From Burkholderia dolosa (GTDB taxonomy: Bacteria; Pseudomonadota; Gammaproteobacteria; Burkholderiales; Burkholderiaceae), in assembly GCF_902499135.1 (NCBI RefSeq), contig NZ_CABVPR010000005.1, forward strand, positions 62,001 to 126,000: a stretch of DNA of 64,000 nucleotides, read 5' to 3'. This document shows positions 1 to 8,923 of the stretch, one piece after another (positions within the stretch are counted from its first letter, which is position 1; each line of letters opens with the position of its first letter). The translations under genes were made by a program, and so were the position numbers. Below the pieces are notes generated by a model. The model made no database searches. It had not been told where the DNA came from and saw nothing but the letters and a program-made list of their open reading frames with translations.

Positions 1-617
1 AGCTGGTAGAACAGCGTCTTGCTCGCGCTAGTGCGCGCGAGCGACGTCGAGCGCACGACGACCGTCGTCGCGGCCCACATCGCGCCGCCGAGGATGCCGA
101 GCGCGTCGCCGGCGAGGCCGGCCAGCACCGACGCGCCGGGCGCGGCCGGCTTCAGGAAGCCGTCCGCGAACGCGAGCGCGATGCCGGCGAACGCGAGGCC
201 GACACCCGCCCACTGCGCGCGCTGCAGCCGCTCGCCGGGCGCGAACAGGTGCAGGCCGAGCGCGGTGAAGCACGGCGCGGTGTACAGAAAGATCGCCATG
301 TGCGACGCGCTCGTCAATGTGAGCCCGAAGAACACGCAGATGAATTCGCCGGCGAACAGCGCGCCGGCCGCGATGCCCGCGCCGAGCGTGCGGTCCGCAT
401 CGAAGAGCGGCGTGCCGCGCGTCCGCGCCCAGCCCCACAGCAGCAGCGCGGCGAACAACGAGCGCAGCCCGGCCTGGAACATCGGTGCGATCGCGGCGTT
501 CGTGCTCTTGATCGCGACCTGCTGGAAGCCCCAGATCATGCACAGCAGCAGCATCGCGCCGATCGCGCGTGCGTCGAGCGCGCGGCGTACGGGCGACGCG
601 GCGGCGGGCGGGCTCAT
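1..617 (-). CDS. DMT/EamA family membrane transporter, 3' end outside window
   Basis: The frame opens with ATG at 617-615 and reads without a stop to the left edge, giving 205 codons of a protein whose C-terminus lies outside the window. The visible part is strongly hydrophobic, with about six candidate membrane helices. It begins with the EamA-type pattern in which a first helix contains [11 protein letters not shown], followed by further helices around [24 protein letters not shown] and [11 protein letters not shown]. This is the layout of drug/metabolite exporters (ten helices, two EamA halves, inner membrane). The substrate cannot be told. A full protein would be near 300 residues, so about one third is missing. 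Confidence 0.8.
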   Translation of the reverse strand, partial: MSPPAAASPVRRALDARAIGAMLLLCMIWGFQQVAIKSTNAAIAPMFQAGLRSLFAALLLWGWARTRGTPLFDADRTLGAGIAAGALFAGEFICVFFGLTLTSASHMAIFLYTAPCFTALGLHLFAPGERLQRAQWAGVGLAFAGIALAFADGFLKPAAPGASVLAGLAGDALGILGGAMWAATTVVVRSTSLARTSASKTLFYQ

Positions 618-894
618 CGGTCGGCCTCGACGGTATGGCGCGGCCGCAAGTTCGGACAGCAGGCGCGTGTGGCGCGTTCGGTTCGGCAGTTTCGCACGGC
701 GGTGTGGACGGGTTCGGACGACGGTCGGGTTCGCGCGGGCCGAGAAATGCCCGCTTTTGGTGCGAAGTCGAAGGATGTTACCCGATCGTGCGGACGCGGG
801 CGAGGCGCGCGTGCGCAGCGGGGGCGCCGCCGACGCATTTCACCCGACTCTGGTACAGTTTCCGGTTCTGGAAAGTCCCCACAGGAGTACACAC

Positions 895-1284
895 ATGCGT
901 TTGCTGCATACGATGCTGCGAGTCGGCGATCTCGACCGCTCGATCAAGTTCTACACCGAATTGCTCGGCATGAAGCTGCTGCGTCGCGAGGATTATCCGG
1001 AAGGCAAATTCACGCTCGCGTTCGTCGGCTATGAAGCGGAAAGCGCCGGCACCGTGATCGAACTCACCCATAACTGGGACACGCCGTCGTACGAGCTCGG
1101 CAACGGCTTCGGCCACCTCGCGGTGGAAGTCGACGACGCGTACGCGGCCTGCGAGAAGATCAAGGCGCAAGGCGGCAAGGTCACGCGCGAAGCCGGGCCG
1201 ATGAAGCACGGCACGACGGTGATCGCGTTCGTCGAGGATCCGGACGGCTACAAGATCGAATTCATCCAGAAGAAAGCGCACTGA
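895..1284 (+). CDS. gloA: Lactoylglutathione lyase (glyoxalase I)
   Basis: GloA isomerises the hemithioacetal of methylglyoxal and glutathione to S-lactoylglutathione in the cytoplasm. The 129-residue product has the usual length for bacterial Ni-type glyoxalase I. The metal ligands are all in place at the E. coli numbering: His5, Glu56 (VIELTHN), His74 (GFGHLAVEV) and Glu122 (YKIEF). ATG 895 is chosen because it gives a start at [10 protein letters not shown], and AGGAG at 882-886 is well spaced. Longer upstream reading lacks any glyoxalase similarity. The gene stands alone, facing a metallopeptidase gene across a hairpin at 1332-1363. Confidence 0.96.
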   Translation: MRLLHTMLRVGDLDRSIKFYTELLGMKLLRREDYPEGKFTLAFVGYEAESAGTVIELTHNWDTPSYELGNGFGHLAVEVDDAYAACEKIKAQGGKVTREAGPMKHGTTVIAFVEDPDGYKIEFIQKKAH

Positions 1285-1331
1285 GCGCGGACGATGAACC
1301 GGCTGCGGCGCGATGCGCGTGCCGCAGCATG

Positions 1332-1363
1332 ACGGGCGATGCGAGGCGACTCGCGTCGCCCGT
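1332..1363 (+). terminator. Putative terminator hairpin of gloA
   Basis: The arms ACGGGCGA (1332-1339) and TCGCCCGT (1356-1363) pair perfectly. An inner GCGAG/CTCGC stem extends the hairpin, and TT follows. It lies 48 bases after the gloA stop, between convergent genes. The T-tract is short, so termination may be weak or partly Rho-dependent. Confidence 0.5.
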
Positions 1364-1389
1364 TTGCATTGAAGGCGGTGCCGCCCGCG

Positions 1390-2283
1390 TTACAGCGACG
1401 GCAGCAGCTCGGGCGGGTGATGCTTGAGCGTGTGGCGCGCTTCGCGGAATTCCGGAAAGATCGATTCGACCGTCTGCCAGAACGCCGGACTGTGGTTCAT
1501 CTCGCGCAGATGCGACAGTTCGTGCGCGACCACGTAGTCGATGATCGACATCGGGAAATGAATCAGCCGCCAGTTCAGCCGGATCTTGCCGTCGCTCGAG
1601 CAGCTGCCCCAGCGCGTCGCGGCCGACGACAGCGCATAGACCGAATATGTGACGCCGAGCTTGTGCGCGTACACCGCGAGGCGTTCGCCGAAGATCCGCT
1701 TCGCTTCGCCCTGCAGCCAGCCCTGCACGCGGTCCTTGATCTGCTGCGCGTCGGCCTGCGCGGGCAGCGGCAGCGACAGCCGCAGCGCATCGGCGTCGAA
1801 CGCGACGGCGCCCGCGCCGAGCGCGATCGTCACCGTCTTGCCGAGATACGGAAGCTGCGCGCCGTCGCGCCAGTCGATTTGCGGCAGCGCGCGCTGCTCG
1901 GTGCGCGTCTTCCATTCGGCGAGCTTCGCGAAGATCCAGCGCTGCTTTTCGGCGATCGCGGCTTCGATGTCGGCGAGCGTGACCCAGCGCGGCGCGGTGA
2001 TCGACAGCCCGCTGCCGTCGATCGTGAAGCCGATCGTGCGGCGCGCGGAGCGCTTGAGCCGGTATTCGAGCACGCGGCTGTCGAGCGCGAGCGTGCGCAC
2101 GCGCGAGCGGTCGACGGACGGGCCGGGATCGGGCAGCGCCGCGGGCGCGGCTTCGGGCGGTGCCGACGCGGGCGGCGCCGCGGGCGCCGACGGCGCGGCG
2201 GCCGGCCCGTCGAAGAGCGGCAAGTCCATCTGGCGATGATCGAGGGCTACGACGGCAGGCCGTGGCCGCGGACGCTTCTTCAT
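1390..2283 (-). CDS. YgjP-type M48-family zinc metallopeptidase
   Basis: The 297-residue product belongs to the YgjP/DUF45 metallopeptidase group. The zinc motif HELSH is at residues 254-258 and a third His is at 264 in the NHSPAFW segment, the standard HExxH plus downstream His arrangement. The N-terminal 70 residues are rich in Pro and Ala and look disordered. ATG 2283 (MKKRPRPRP) is preferred. A start 63 bases upstream would overlap the plsC end, and an internal Met (MDLPLFDG) is an alternative. It is the last gene of the glyQ-glyS-gmhB-plsC run, 46 bases after plsC. The cellular substrate of this family is not established. Confidence 0.85.
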   Translation of the reverse strand: MKKRPRPRPAVVALDHRQMDLPLFDGPAAAPSAPAAPPASAPPEAAPAALPDPGPSVDRSRVRTLALDSRVLEYRLKRSARRTIGFTIDGSGLSITAPRWVTLADIEAAIAEKQRWIFAKLAEWKTRTEQRALPQIDWRDGAQLPYLGKTVTIALGAGAVAFDADALRLSLPLPAQADAQQIKDRVQGWLQGEAKRIFGERLAVYAHKLGVTYSVYALSSAATRWGSCSSDGKIRLNWRLIHFPMSIIDYVVAHELSHLREMNHSPAFWQTVESIFPEFREARHTLKHHPPELLPSL

Positions 2284-2329
2284 CAGTTCGCTTCGTTTTG
2301 TCGTACGCAACGGCGGCAATCCGGACGGT

Positions 2330-3094
2330 TCAGACGCGTGCGGCATCGCGTGCGCCGGCGTTGCCCGGCTCGCGATACGCGTCCGGATCGATGCGGCGCA
2401 TTTCCGCTTCGATCCATGCCTCCACCTGCGAGTTCAACGCATCGGCGGTGAGGCCGGCGACGTCGATCGGCTTGCCGATCGACACGGTCACGACGCCCGG
2501 ATACTTCGTGAACGAGTTGCGCGGCCACACATGACCTGCATTGTGCGCGATCGGCACGACGGCGGTGCCGGTTTCGATCGCGAACCGCGCGCCGCCCGTC
2601 TTGTACTTGCCTTGCTTGCCGACCGGCGTGCGCGTGCCTTCGGGAAACATGATGATCCACGCGCCTTCGGCGAGGCGCTTTCGGCCCTGGCGGATCACCG
2701 AGTCGAACGCGTGCTTGCCTTCCTTGCGGTTGATGTGAACCATGTGCAGCATCCCGAGCGCCCAGCCGAAGAACGGCACGTACAGCAGCTCGCGCTTGAA
2801 CACGTAGCAGAGCGGCTTCGGCATCAGCGCCGGGAACGCGAGCGTCTCCCAGGCGGACTGGTGCTTCGACAGCAGCACGGCCGGACCGTCCGGCAGATTC
2901 TCCATCCCTTCGATCCGGTAGCGGATGCCGTTCAGGCGGCGCACGACCCACAGCGTCGACTTGCACCAGCCGGCGGCCATCCAGTAGCGCGCGTCGGGGC
3001 GCATGAACGGGAACGCGATGAAGCACGCGGTCGCGTACGGGACCGTGTACAGGATGAAGTAGATCAGCAGCAGCAGGGAGCGGACGAAGCGCAT
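2330..3094 (-). CDS. plsC: 1-acyl-sn-glycerol-3-phosphate acyltransferase
   Basis: PlsC transfers an acyl chain to lysophosphatidic acid to make phosphatidic acid at the inner membrane. The 254-residue protein starts with a hydrophobic anchor (MRFVRSLLLLIYFILY). Motif I is H78-x4-E83 (HQSAWE), the Glu variant of HX4D that is common in proteobacterial PlsC. Motif III is FPEGTR at 150-155. ATG 3094 is chosen over an extended frame because it begins at the membrane anchor and clears the gmhB stop by 43 bases. It lies in the glyQ-glyS-gmhB-plsC operon, so envelope lipid and LPS-heptose genes are adjacent. Confidence 0.93.
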   Translation of the reverse strand: MRFVRSLLLLIYFILYTVPYATACFIAFPFMRPDARYWMAAGWCKSTLWVVRRLNGIRYRIEGMENLPDGPAVLLSKHQSAWETLAFPALMPKPLCYVFKRELLYVPFFGWALGMLHMVHINRKEGKHAFDSVIRQGRKRLAEGAWIIMFPEGTRTPVGKQGKYKTGGARFAIETGTAVVPIAHNAGHVWPRNSFTKYPGVVTVSIGKPIDVAGLTADALNSQVEAWIEAEMRRIDPDAYREPGNAGARDAARV

Positions 3095-3137
3095 CGGCGT
3101 GGGTCTGACAGTGAAGAGGACGCGCGCGGCGGCTGCA

Positions 3138-3701
3138 TCACTCGTATTCGTTTGAAAGAAAATCCAGCGCGAACGCACGCAGGTCGTCGTGGACCTTCGT
3201 GCCGGGCGGCAGATTGCCTGCGGCGAGCGTCTTCTTGCCCTTGCCGGTCAGCACGAGGTGCGGCTGGAAGCCGACCGCGACGCCGGCCAGCAGGTCGCGC
3301 AGCGAATCGCCGACGACCGGCGTGTGATCGGGATCGATCTCGAAGCGCTCGGCGATCATCTGCATCATGCCGGGCTTCGGCTTGCGGCAGTCGCAGTGAT
3401 CTTCGGACGTGTGCGGGCAGAAGAATACCGCGTCGATGCGCGCACCGGCCGCGGCCGCCGCGCGATGCATCTTCAGATGCATCGCGTTGAGCGCGGCCAT
3501 GTCGAACAGCCCGCGGCCGATGCCGGACTGGTTGGTCGCGACGACCACGCGGTAGCCCGCGTGATTGAGCCGCGCGATCGCCTCGAAGCTGCCGGGCAGC
3601 GCGATCCATTCGTCGGGCGTCTTGATGAACGCGTCGGAATCGACGTTGATCACGCCGTCGCGATCGAGGACGACGAGCTTCCGGTTGGGGCTGAGCGGCA
3701 T
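3138..3701 (-). CDS. gmhB: D-glycero-beta-D-manno-heptose 1,7-bisphosphate 7-phosphatase
   Basis: GmhB removes the 7-phosphate during synthesis of ADP-heptose for the LPS inner core. The 187-residue HAD phosphatase has the nucleophile motif DRDGVIN with Asp13 and Asp15. It also has the zinc loop typical of GmhB, formed by Cys95, His97, Cys103 and Cys105, and the motif VVGDSLRD for the acidic magnesium ligands. Length is normal for the family. It starts 10 bases after the glyS stop and lies 43 bases before plsC, so it is almost certainly cotranscribed with glyQS. Confidence 0.95.
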   Translation of the reverse strand: MPLSPNRKLVVLDRDGVINVDSDAFIKTPDEWIALPGSFEAIARLNHAGYRVVVATNQSGIGRGLFDMAALNAMHLKMHRAAAAAGARIDAVFFCPHTSEDHCDCRKPKPGMMQMIAERFEIDPDHTPVVGDSLRDLLAGVAVGFQPHLVLTGKGKKTLAAGNLPPGTKVHDDLRAFALDFLSNEYE

Positions 3702-3711
3702 CGTGCGGCCC

Positions 3712-5811
3712 TTATGCGGCGAGCTTCGAGATGTCGGCGACGCAGTTCATCTGCTGGTGCAGCGCGAACAGCAGCGCGAGACGGTTCGCGCGCAGCGCGG
3801 GATCCTCGGCGTTGACCATCACGTCGTTGAAGAACGTGTCGACCGGCGCGCGCAGCGCGGCGAGCGCCGACAGCGCGCCCGTGTACGCACGCGCTTCGAG
3901 CTGCGACTGCACGTGCGGCGTGACGGCCGCGAGCTGCTCGTGCAGCGCCTTCTCGGCGGCCTCGACGAGCAGCGTCGGCTGCACCGCGCCGTTCGCGCCG
4001 CCTTCCGATTTCTTCAGGATGTTCGAGATCCGCTTGTTCGCGGCCGCGAGCGCTTCGGCTTCCGCGAGGCGCGTGAACTCGCGCACCGCGTCGAGGCGGG
4101 CGACCAGATCGTCGACGCGTGTCGGGTTCAGGCTCAGCACCGCGTCGACTTCGCCGGCCGAATAGCCGCGCTCGCGCAGCAGCCCGCGCAGGCGGTCGAT
4201 GAAGAACGCGAAGATCGCGTCGGTCGATTCGGCGACGCCGGGCACGTTCGCGAAGCGCGCATGCGCGGTGCGCAGCAGCGACACGAGATCGAGCGGCAGC
4301 TGCTTCTCGAGCAGCAGCCGCAGCACGCCGAGCGCGTGCCGGCGCAGCGCGAACGGATCCTTCTCGCCGGTCGGCGCGAGGCCGATGCCCCAGATCCCGA
4401 CGATCGTCTCGAGCTTGTCGGCGAGCGCGACGGCCGTCGACACCGGCGTGGTCGGCAGCGCGTCGCCGGAGAAGCGCGGCTGGTAATGCTCGGCGCACGC
4501 GAGCGCGACGTCGTCGGCTTCGCCGTCGTGGCGCGCGTAGTACGTGCCCATCGTGCCCTGCAGCTCCGGGAACTCGCCGACCATGTCGGTCAGCAGGTCG
4601 GCCTTCGCGAGGCGCGCGGCGCGCTTCGCATGCGCGACGTCCGCGCCGATCGCGGGCGCGATCTCGCCGGCGAGCGCCTCGAGCCGCTCGACACGCTCGA
4701 GCGTCGAGCCGAGCTTGTTGTGATAGACGACGTTCGCGAGCAGCGGCACGCGCTCGGCGAGCGGCTTCTTCTTGTCCTGCTCGAAGAAGAACTTCGCGTC
4801 GGCGAGGCGCGGACGCACGACGCGCTCGTTGCCTTCGATGATTTCGCCGGGCGTCTTCGTCTCGATGTTCGACACGATCAGGAAGCGCGAACGCAGCTTG
4901 CCGGCGACGTCGGTCAGCGCGAAATACTTCTGGTTCGTCTGCATCGTGAGGATCAGGCATTCCTGCGGCACCTGCAGGAATTCGTCCTCGAAGCGGCACG
5001 GATAGACGACCGGCCATTCGACGAGCGACGTCACTTCGTCGAGCAGCGACTCGGGCATCACGACCGTGTCGCCGTTCGCATGCTCGTTCAGCTGCGTGCG
5101 GATCGTTTCCTTGCGGTCCGCGAAGTGCGCGATCACGCGGCCCTTGTCGCGCAGCGTGTCCGCATACGCGCGCGCATGCTGGATCGCGACGAGCCCGTCG
5201 GACAGGAAGCGGTGGCCGAGCGTCGTGTCGCCCGCATCGATGCCGAACGCGGTGACGGGCACCACGCGGTCGTCGTGCAGCACGGTCAGCCGATGCACGG
5301 GGCGCACGAACTGCACGTCGGTGCCGTCCGGGCGCTGGTACGTCATCACCTTCGGGATCGGCAGCTTCGCGAGCGTTTCGTCGAGCGCGGCCTGCAGGCC
5401 GTCGGCGAGCGTCGCGCCGGCGGCCGAATAGTTGACGAAGAACGCTTCGGCCTTGCCGTCCTGCGCGCGCTCGAGCTCGGCGACGGTCAGGTTCGGGAAG
5501 CCGAGCGCCGCGAGCTTCTTCGCGAGCGGCGCGGTCGGCTTGCCTTCGGCATCGAGCGCGACCGACACGGGCAGCACCTTTTCGCGGACCTGGCGGTCCG
5601 GTGCGACGGCGCGGACGTTCTGCACGACGACCGCGAGGCGGCGCGGCGTTGCGTAGCGTTCGAACACGAGTTCGCCTTCGACCAGGTCGCGCGCCGCGAG
5701 GCGTTGCGCGAGACCTTCGGCGAATGCGTCGCCGAGGCGCGCGAGGGCCTTCGGCGGTAGCTCTTCGGTCAGCAGTTCGACGAGCAGGGGGGCGGGATGG
5801 TTGTGCGTCAT
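3712..5811 (-). CDS. glyS: Glycine-tRNA ligase beta subunit
   Basis: GlyS is the large tRNA-binding subunit of the alpha2-beta2 glycyl-tRNA synthetase. The 699-residue length is normal. The N-terminus has the family signature [15 protein letters not shown], and the C-terminal third carries the anticodon-binding domain ending in a CVADISKL-type helix. The stop of the upstream glyQ is 22 bases away, and ATG 5811 is the first plausible start. Loss of either subunit would be lethal unless another GlyRS exists. Confidence 0.97.
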   Translation of the reverse strand: MTHNHPAPLLVELLTEELPPKALARLGDAFAEGLAQRLAARDLVEGELVFERYATPRRLAVVVQNVRAVAPDRQVREKVLPVSVALDAEGKPTAPLAKKLAALGFPNLTVAELERAQDGKAEAFFVNYSAAGATLADGLQAALDETLAKLPIPKVMTYQRPDGTDVQFVRPVHRLTVLHDDRVVPVTAFGIDAGDTTLGHRFLSDGLVAIQHARAYADTLRDKGRVIAHFADRKETIRTQLNEHANGDTVVMPESLLDEVTSLVEWPVVYPCRFEDEFLQVPQECLILTMQTNQKYFALTDVAGKLRSRFLIVSNIETKTPGEIIEGNERVVRPRLADAKFFFEQDKKKPLAERVPLLANVVYHNKLGSTLERVERLEALAGEIAPAIGADVAHAKRAARLAKADLLTDMVGEFPELQGTMGTYYARHDGEADDVALACAEHYQPRFSGDALPTTPVSTAVALADKLETIVGIWGIGLAPTGEKDPFALRRHALGVLRLLLEKQLPLDLVSLLRTAHARFANVPGVAESTDAIFAFFIDRLRGLLRERGYSAGEVDAVLSLNPTRVDDLVARLDAVREFTRLAEAEALAAANKRISNILKKSEGGANGAVQPTLLVEAAEKALHEQLAAVTPHVQSQLEARAYTGALSALAALRAPVDTFFNDVMVNAEDPALRANRLALLFALHQQMNCVADISKLAA

Positions 5812-5833
5812 GATGGGAAGAAGTCTCGTCTCG

Positions 5834-6838
5834 TCAGTCCTGATCGATCTTGCGCTCGACCTTCAGCGGCGGCGCCCATGCCGGCTGCGCGGCGTCCTGG
5901 GCGTCGGTGGTGAGGCCCGGCACGCCCGGCGGATTGCCGAGCATCGGGAAGCCGAGCTTCTCGCGCGAGTCGTAGTAAGCCTGCGCGACGAGACGCGACA
6001 GCGCGCGGATGCGGCCGATGTACGCCGCGCGCTCGGTCACCGAGATCGCGCCGCGCGCATCGAGCAGGTTGAACGTATGGCCGGCCTTCAGCACGAGCTC
6101 GTACGCGGGCAGCGCGAGCTGCGCGTCGATCATCCGCTTCGCTTCCGCTTCGTAGCTGTTGAAGAACGTGAACAGCAGATCGACGTTCGCGTGTTCGAAG
6201 TTGTAGGTCGACTGCTCGACCTCGTTCTGGTGGTAGACGTCGCCGTACGTGAGGCGGCGGATCTCGGGGCCGTTCGGGCCCGGCTCCTCCCACTCGGTCC
6301 AGATCAGGTCGTAGACGTTCTCGACCTTCTGCAGGTACATCGCGAGACGCTCGAGGCCGTACGTGATTTCGCCGAGCACGGGCTTGCAGTCGAGGCCGCC
6401 GACCTGCTGGAAGTACGTGAACTGCGTGACTTCCATCCCGTTCAGCCACACTTCCCAGCCGAGGCCCCACGCGCCGAGCGTCGGGTTTTCCCAGTCGTCC
6501 TCGACGAAGCGCACGTCGTTCTGCTGCAGGTCGAAGCCGAGCGCTTCGAGCGAGCCGAGATACAGGTCGAGGATGTTTTCCGGCGCCGGCTTCAGCACGA
6601 CCTGGTACTGGTAGTAGTGCTGCAGTCGGTTCGGGTTCTCGCCGTAGCGGCCGTCCTTCGGGCGGCGCGACGGCTGCACGTACGCGGCGCGCCACGGCTC
6701 CGGGCCGACCGCGCGCAGGAACGTGTGGACGTGCGACGTGCCGGCGCCGACTTCCATGTCGATCGGCTGGAGCAGAGCGCAACCCTGCTTGTCCCAGTAG
6801 GACTGCAGCGTCAGGATGATTTGCTGAAACGTAAGCAT
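5834..6838 (-). CDS. glyQ: Glycine-tRNA ligase alpha subunit
   Basis: GlyQ is the catalytic subunit for glycine activation. The 334-residue sequence contains the highly conserved N-terminal block [14 protein letters not shown] and the segment [14 protein letters not shown] of the class II core, with [17 protein letters not shown] further on. ATG 6838 gives [15 protein letters not shown], a slightly shorter N-terminus than E. coli but complete in the conserved part. It heads the minus-strand operon glyQ-glyS-gmhB-plsC-peptidase. The promoter should lie in 6839-7147. Confidence 0.97.
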   Translation of the reverse strand: MLTFQQIILTLQSYWDKQGCALLQPIDMEVGAGTSHVHTFLRAVGPEPWRAAYVQPSRRPKDGRYGENPNRLQHYYQYQVVLKPAPENILDLYLGSLEALGFDLQQNDVRFVEDDWENPTLGAWGLGWEVWLNGMEVTQFTYFQQVGGLDCKPVLGEITYGLERLAMYLQKVENVYDLIWTEWEEPGPNGPEIRRLTYGDVYHQNEVEQSTYNFEHANVDLLFTFFNSYEAEAKRMIDAQLALPAYELVLKAGHTFNLLDARGAISVTERAAYIGRIRALSRLVAQAYYDSREKLGFPMLGNPPGVPGLTTDAQDAAQPAWAPPLKVERKIDQD

Positions 6839-7147
6839 GAAGAGCCTTCGTGGCGCTGGCGCTCCGTTGCGGGCGGCGCTCCGGGCAGGCCCGGCGCGGC
6901 GGCTCGCGCGGCGGCGCGGCTTGTTGTGTGCGGAAAACGTGCAATTTTACCGGATCGGCGGCCGGATGCGGCCGGAACGCCGGCGACGGGCGATCGGCGG
7001 CGTTCCGGCGCGCAGCGTGCGCGGTCGCGAGCGCGGGTCGGCAGGCCGCGCGATGCGCTGCGTGCGGCGCATGCCGCTGCGACTCGCGTTGACGTTAAGA
7101 TCACGCATCGCGGCGCGTGCCGCCCTCCCGATTGCCGATTTCGCCGC
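6839..7147. other. Divergent intergenic region between glyQ and the TPR gene
   Basis: These 309 bases separate two divergent genes and must hold both promoters. I see no convincing open frame. A TTGACG at 7089-7094 on the plus strand and TAAAAT on the minus strand near 6946 are possible but unpaired promoter elements. The clearest structure is the long inverted repeat at 6971-7009, listed separately. Confidence 0.5.
6971..7009. repeat. 12-bp perfect inverted repeat
   Basis: GCCGGAACGCCG (6971-6982) is the exact reverse complement of CGGCGTTCCGGC (6998-7009), with a 15-base loop. It sits in the divergent region ahead of glyQ and the TPR gene. There is no T-tract on either side. It could be a leader structure or a protein-binding site, and nothing in the sequence decides. 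Confidence 0.7.
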
Positions 7148-8776
7148 ATGGACGATTCCGCCGACCTCCTGATTCCGCTGCTTGCGCCGTTCATCGCAAT
7201 GCTTCGGCAAGCCGCCGACGCGCATGCGCGCGCCGAGCGCGCCGCGCACGATCTGTGGCTCGCGGCCGCCGCGCACCTGCATGCGGTCGATGCCGCCGCG
7301 CTGTCGCAGCTCACCGCGACGCTCGTCGCGCGGCAGCGTACCGACGATGCGATCGCGCTCGCCGAATGCGCGGCACGCGCGCTGCCGGGCGCGGCGATGC
7401 ATTTCAATCACGGCTATGCGCTGCAGATGGCCGGCCGTCATGCGGACGCGGTCGCACCGTACCGCGCGGCGCTCGCGATCGAGCCGGACTGGCCGTCGCT
7501 GCGCAACAACCTCGCGATCGCGCTGCGGCTGTCCGGCGGCGATCGCGCCGAAGAGATCGCGCTGCTCGAAGCGGCAGCGAACGCCGATGCACGCGACGTG
7601 CAGGCATGGATCAACCTCGTCGTCGCGCGGCTCGCGCTGCGCGACCTCGACGGTGCGCTCGCGTGCGCGGCGCGCCTTGGCGAAATCGCGCCGAACGACG
7701 CGCTCGCGATGAACAACGTCGCGATGGCGATGAAGGAGGCGCAGCGCTGGGACGACGCCGAGCGATATGCGGCGCGCGCGTGCGAGCTCGCTCCGCACGA
7801 CGCGTCGTTCCGCTTCAACCTTGCGATCATCCAGCTCGTGCGCGGCAACTACGCGGATGGCTGGCGCGGCCACGAGGCGCGCTGGGACGGCGCGGGCGAG
7901 CTGCGCGGCCGGCTGCCCGCGCTGCCGGGGCCGCGCTGGCGCGGCGAGCCGCTCGCGGGCAAGACGCTGCTCGTGTGGGGCGAGCAGGGGCTCGGCGACG
8001 TGCTGCAGTTCTGCCGCTTCGTCGCGCCGCTCGCCGAGCGCGTGCACGCGGAAGGCGGCCGGCTCGTGTGGAACACGTTTCCGTCGCTCGGCTCGCTGCT
8101 GCAGCGCAGCCTCGGCGCGCATGCGGATGCGTTCGGCGCGGGCGGCGGCGTCGACACGCTGCCGGCATTCGACTACGAAGTGCCGTTGCTCAGCGTGCCG
8201 CTGACGCTCGGGATGGAGACGTCGACGCTCGCATCGTCGGTGCCGTACCTGCACGCGGATCCGCATGCGCGCGACGCGTGGCGTACGCGGTTCGCGGCGG
8301 ACCGCAGGCTGAAGGTCGGGCTCGTGTGGACCGGCAGCGCCGGGCATCAGCGCAACCCGTTCCGGCGGGTCGGCATCGAACGCTACGCGGCCGCGTTCCG
8401 CGGGATCGACGGCGCCGCGTTCTACTCGCTGCAGCCGGGCGCGGACGCCGACGTCGCCGCCGCGCGCGCGGCCGGCTTCGCGATCGACGACTACACGGCG
8501 CAGCTGAAGAGCTTCGACGATACGGCCGCGTTCGTCGGCGCGCTCGATCTGGTGATCACCGTATGCACGTCGGTCGCGCATCTGGCCGGCGCGCTCGGCG
8601 CGCGCACGTGGGTGCTGCTCGACGTGAATCCGCACTGGCCGTGGCTGCTCGAGCGGCGCGACAGTCCGTGGTATCCGAGCGCGACGTTGTATCGGCAACG
8701 TACGTTCGGCGACTGGGAGCCGGTGATGGACGACGTGAGCCGCGATCTGCGGCGCCTGGCCGCGCAGCCGCGGTAA
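7148..8776 (+). CDS. TPR-repeat protein with glycosyltransferase-like C-terminal domain
   Basis: The 542-residue product has a helical N-terminal half with several TPR-like repeats (for example AMHFNHGYALQMAGRHADAVAPYRAALAIEP, residues about 80-240). Its C-terminal half resembles heptosyltransferase/OGT-like GT-B proteins, with KTLLVWGEQGLGDVLQF near residue 275 and LKVGLVWTGSAGHQRNPFR near 390. The late segment LVITVCTSVAHLAGALG matches the sugar-nucleotide binding end of that fold. This architecture is common in Burkholderia, often annotated as a tetratricopeptide glycosyltransferase. Acceptor and donor are unknown. ATG 7148 is the first Met of the TPR frame. It converges on lnt. Confidence 0.75.
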   Translation: MDDSADLLIPLLAPFIAMLRQAADAHARAERAAHDLWLAAAAHLHAVDAAALSQLTATLVARQRTDDAIALAECAARALPGAAMHFNHGYALQMAGRHADAVAPYRAALAIEPDWPSLRNNLAIALRLSGGDRAEEIALLEAAANADARDVQAWINLVVARLALRDLDGALACAARLGEIAPNDALAMNNVAMAMKEAQRWDDAERYAARACELAPHDASFRFNLAIIQLVRGNYADGWRGHEARWDGAGELRGRLPALPGPRWRGEPLAGKTLLVWGEQGLGDVLQFCRFVAPLAERVHAEGGRLVWNTFPSLGSLLQRSLGAHADAFGAGGGVDTLPAFDYEVPLLSVPLTLGMETSTLASSVPYLHADPHARDAWRTRFAADRRLKVGLVWTGSAGHQRNPFRRVGIERYAAAFRGIDGAAFYSLQPGADADVAAARAAGFAIDDYTAQLKSFDDTAAFVGALDLVITVCTSVAHLAGALGARTWVLLDVNPHWPWLLERRDSPWYPSATLYRQRTFGDWEPVMDDVSRDLRRLAAQPR

Positions 8777-8887
8777 CGGCGTCGAGCCGGCGCCCGGCGC
8801 GCGGTTTTCGGATGGGCGCGGCGGGTTCCCGTTTCCCGCGCTGCCGGTCCGCCGACGCTTCGGCACGGCGGCGTGTCGAAGCGGCAA

Positions 8888-8914
8888 CGGCCGTCACGCA
8901 GCACGTGACGGCCG
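8888..8914. terminator. Bidirectional hairpin between TPR gene and lnt
   Basis: CGGCCGTCACG (8888-8898) pairs perfectly with CGTGACGGCCG (8904-8914) over 11 bp with a 5-base loop. It sits between convergent genes, 10 bases beyond the lnt stop. No T-run follows on either strand, so it may stabilise 3' ends rather than act as a classic intrinsic terminator. Confidence 0.5.
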
Positions 8915-8923
8915 CCGCTCGTG

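Noticed and set aside
3565-5760. Long plus-strand frame opposite glyS
   Set aside because: Shadow of glyS; no domain similarity and implausible composition.
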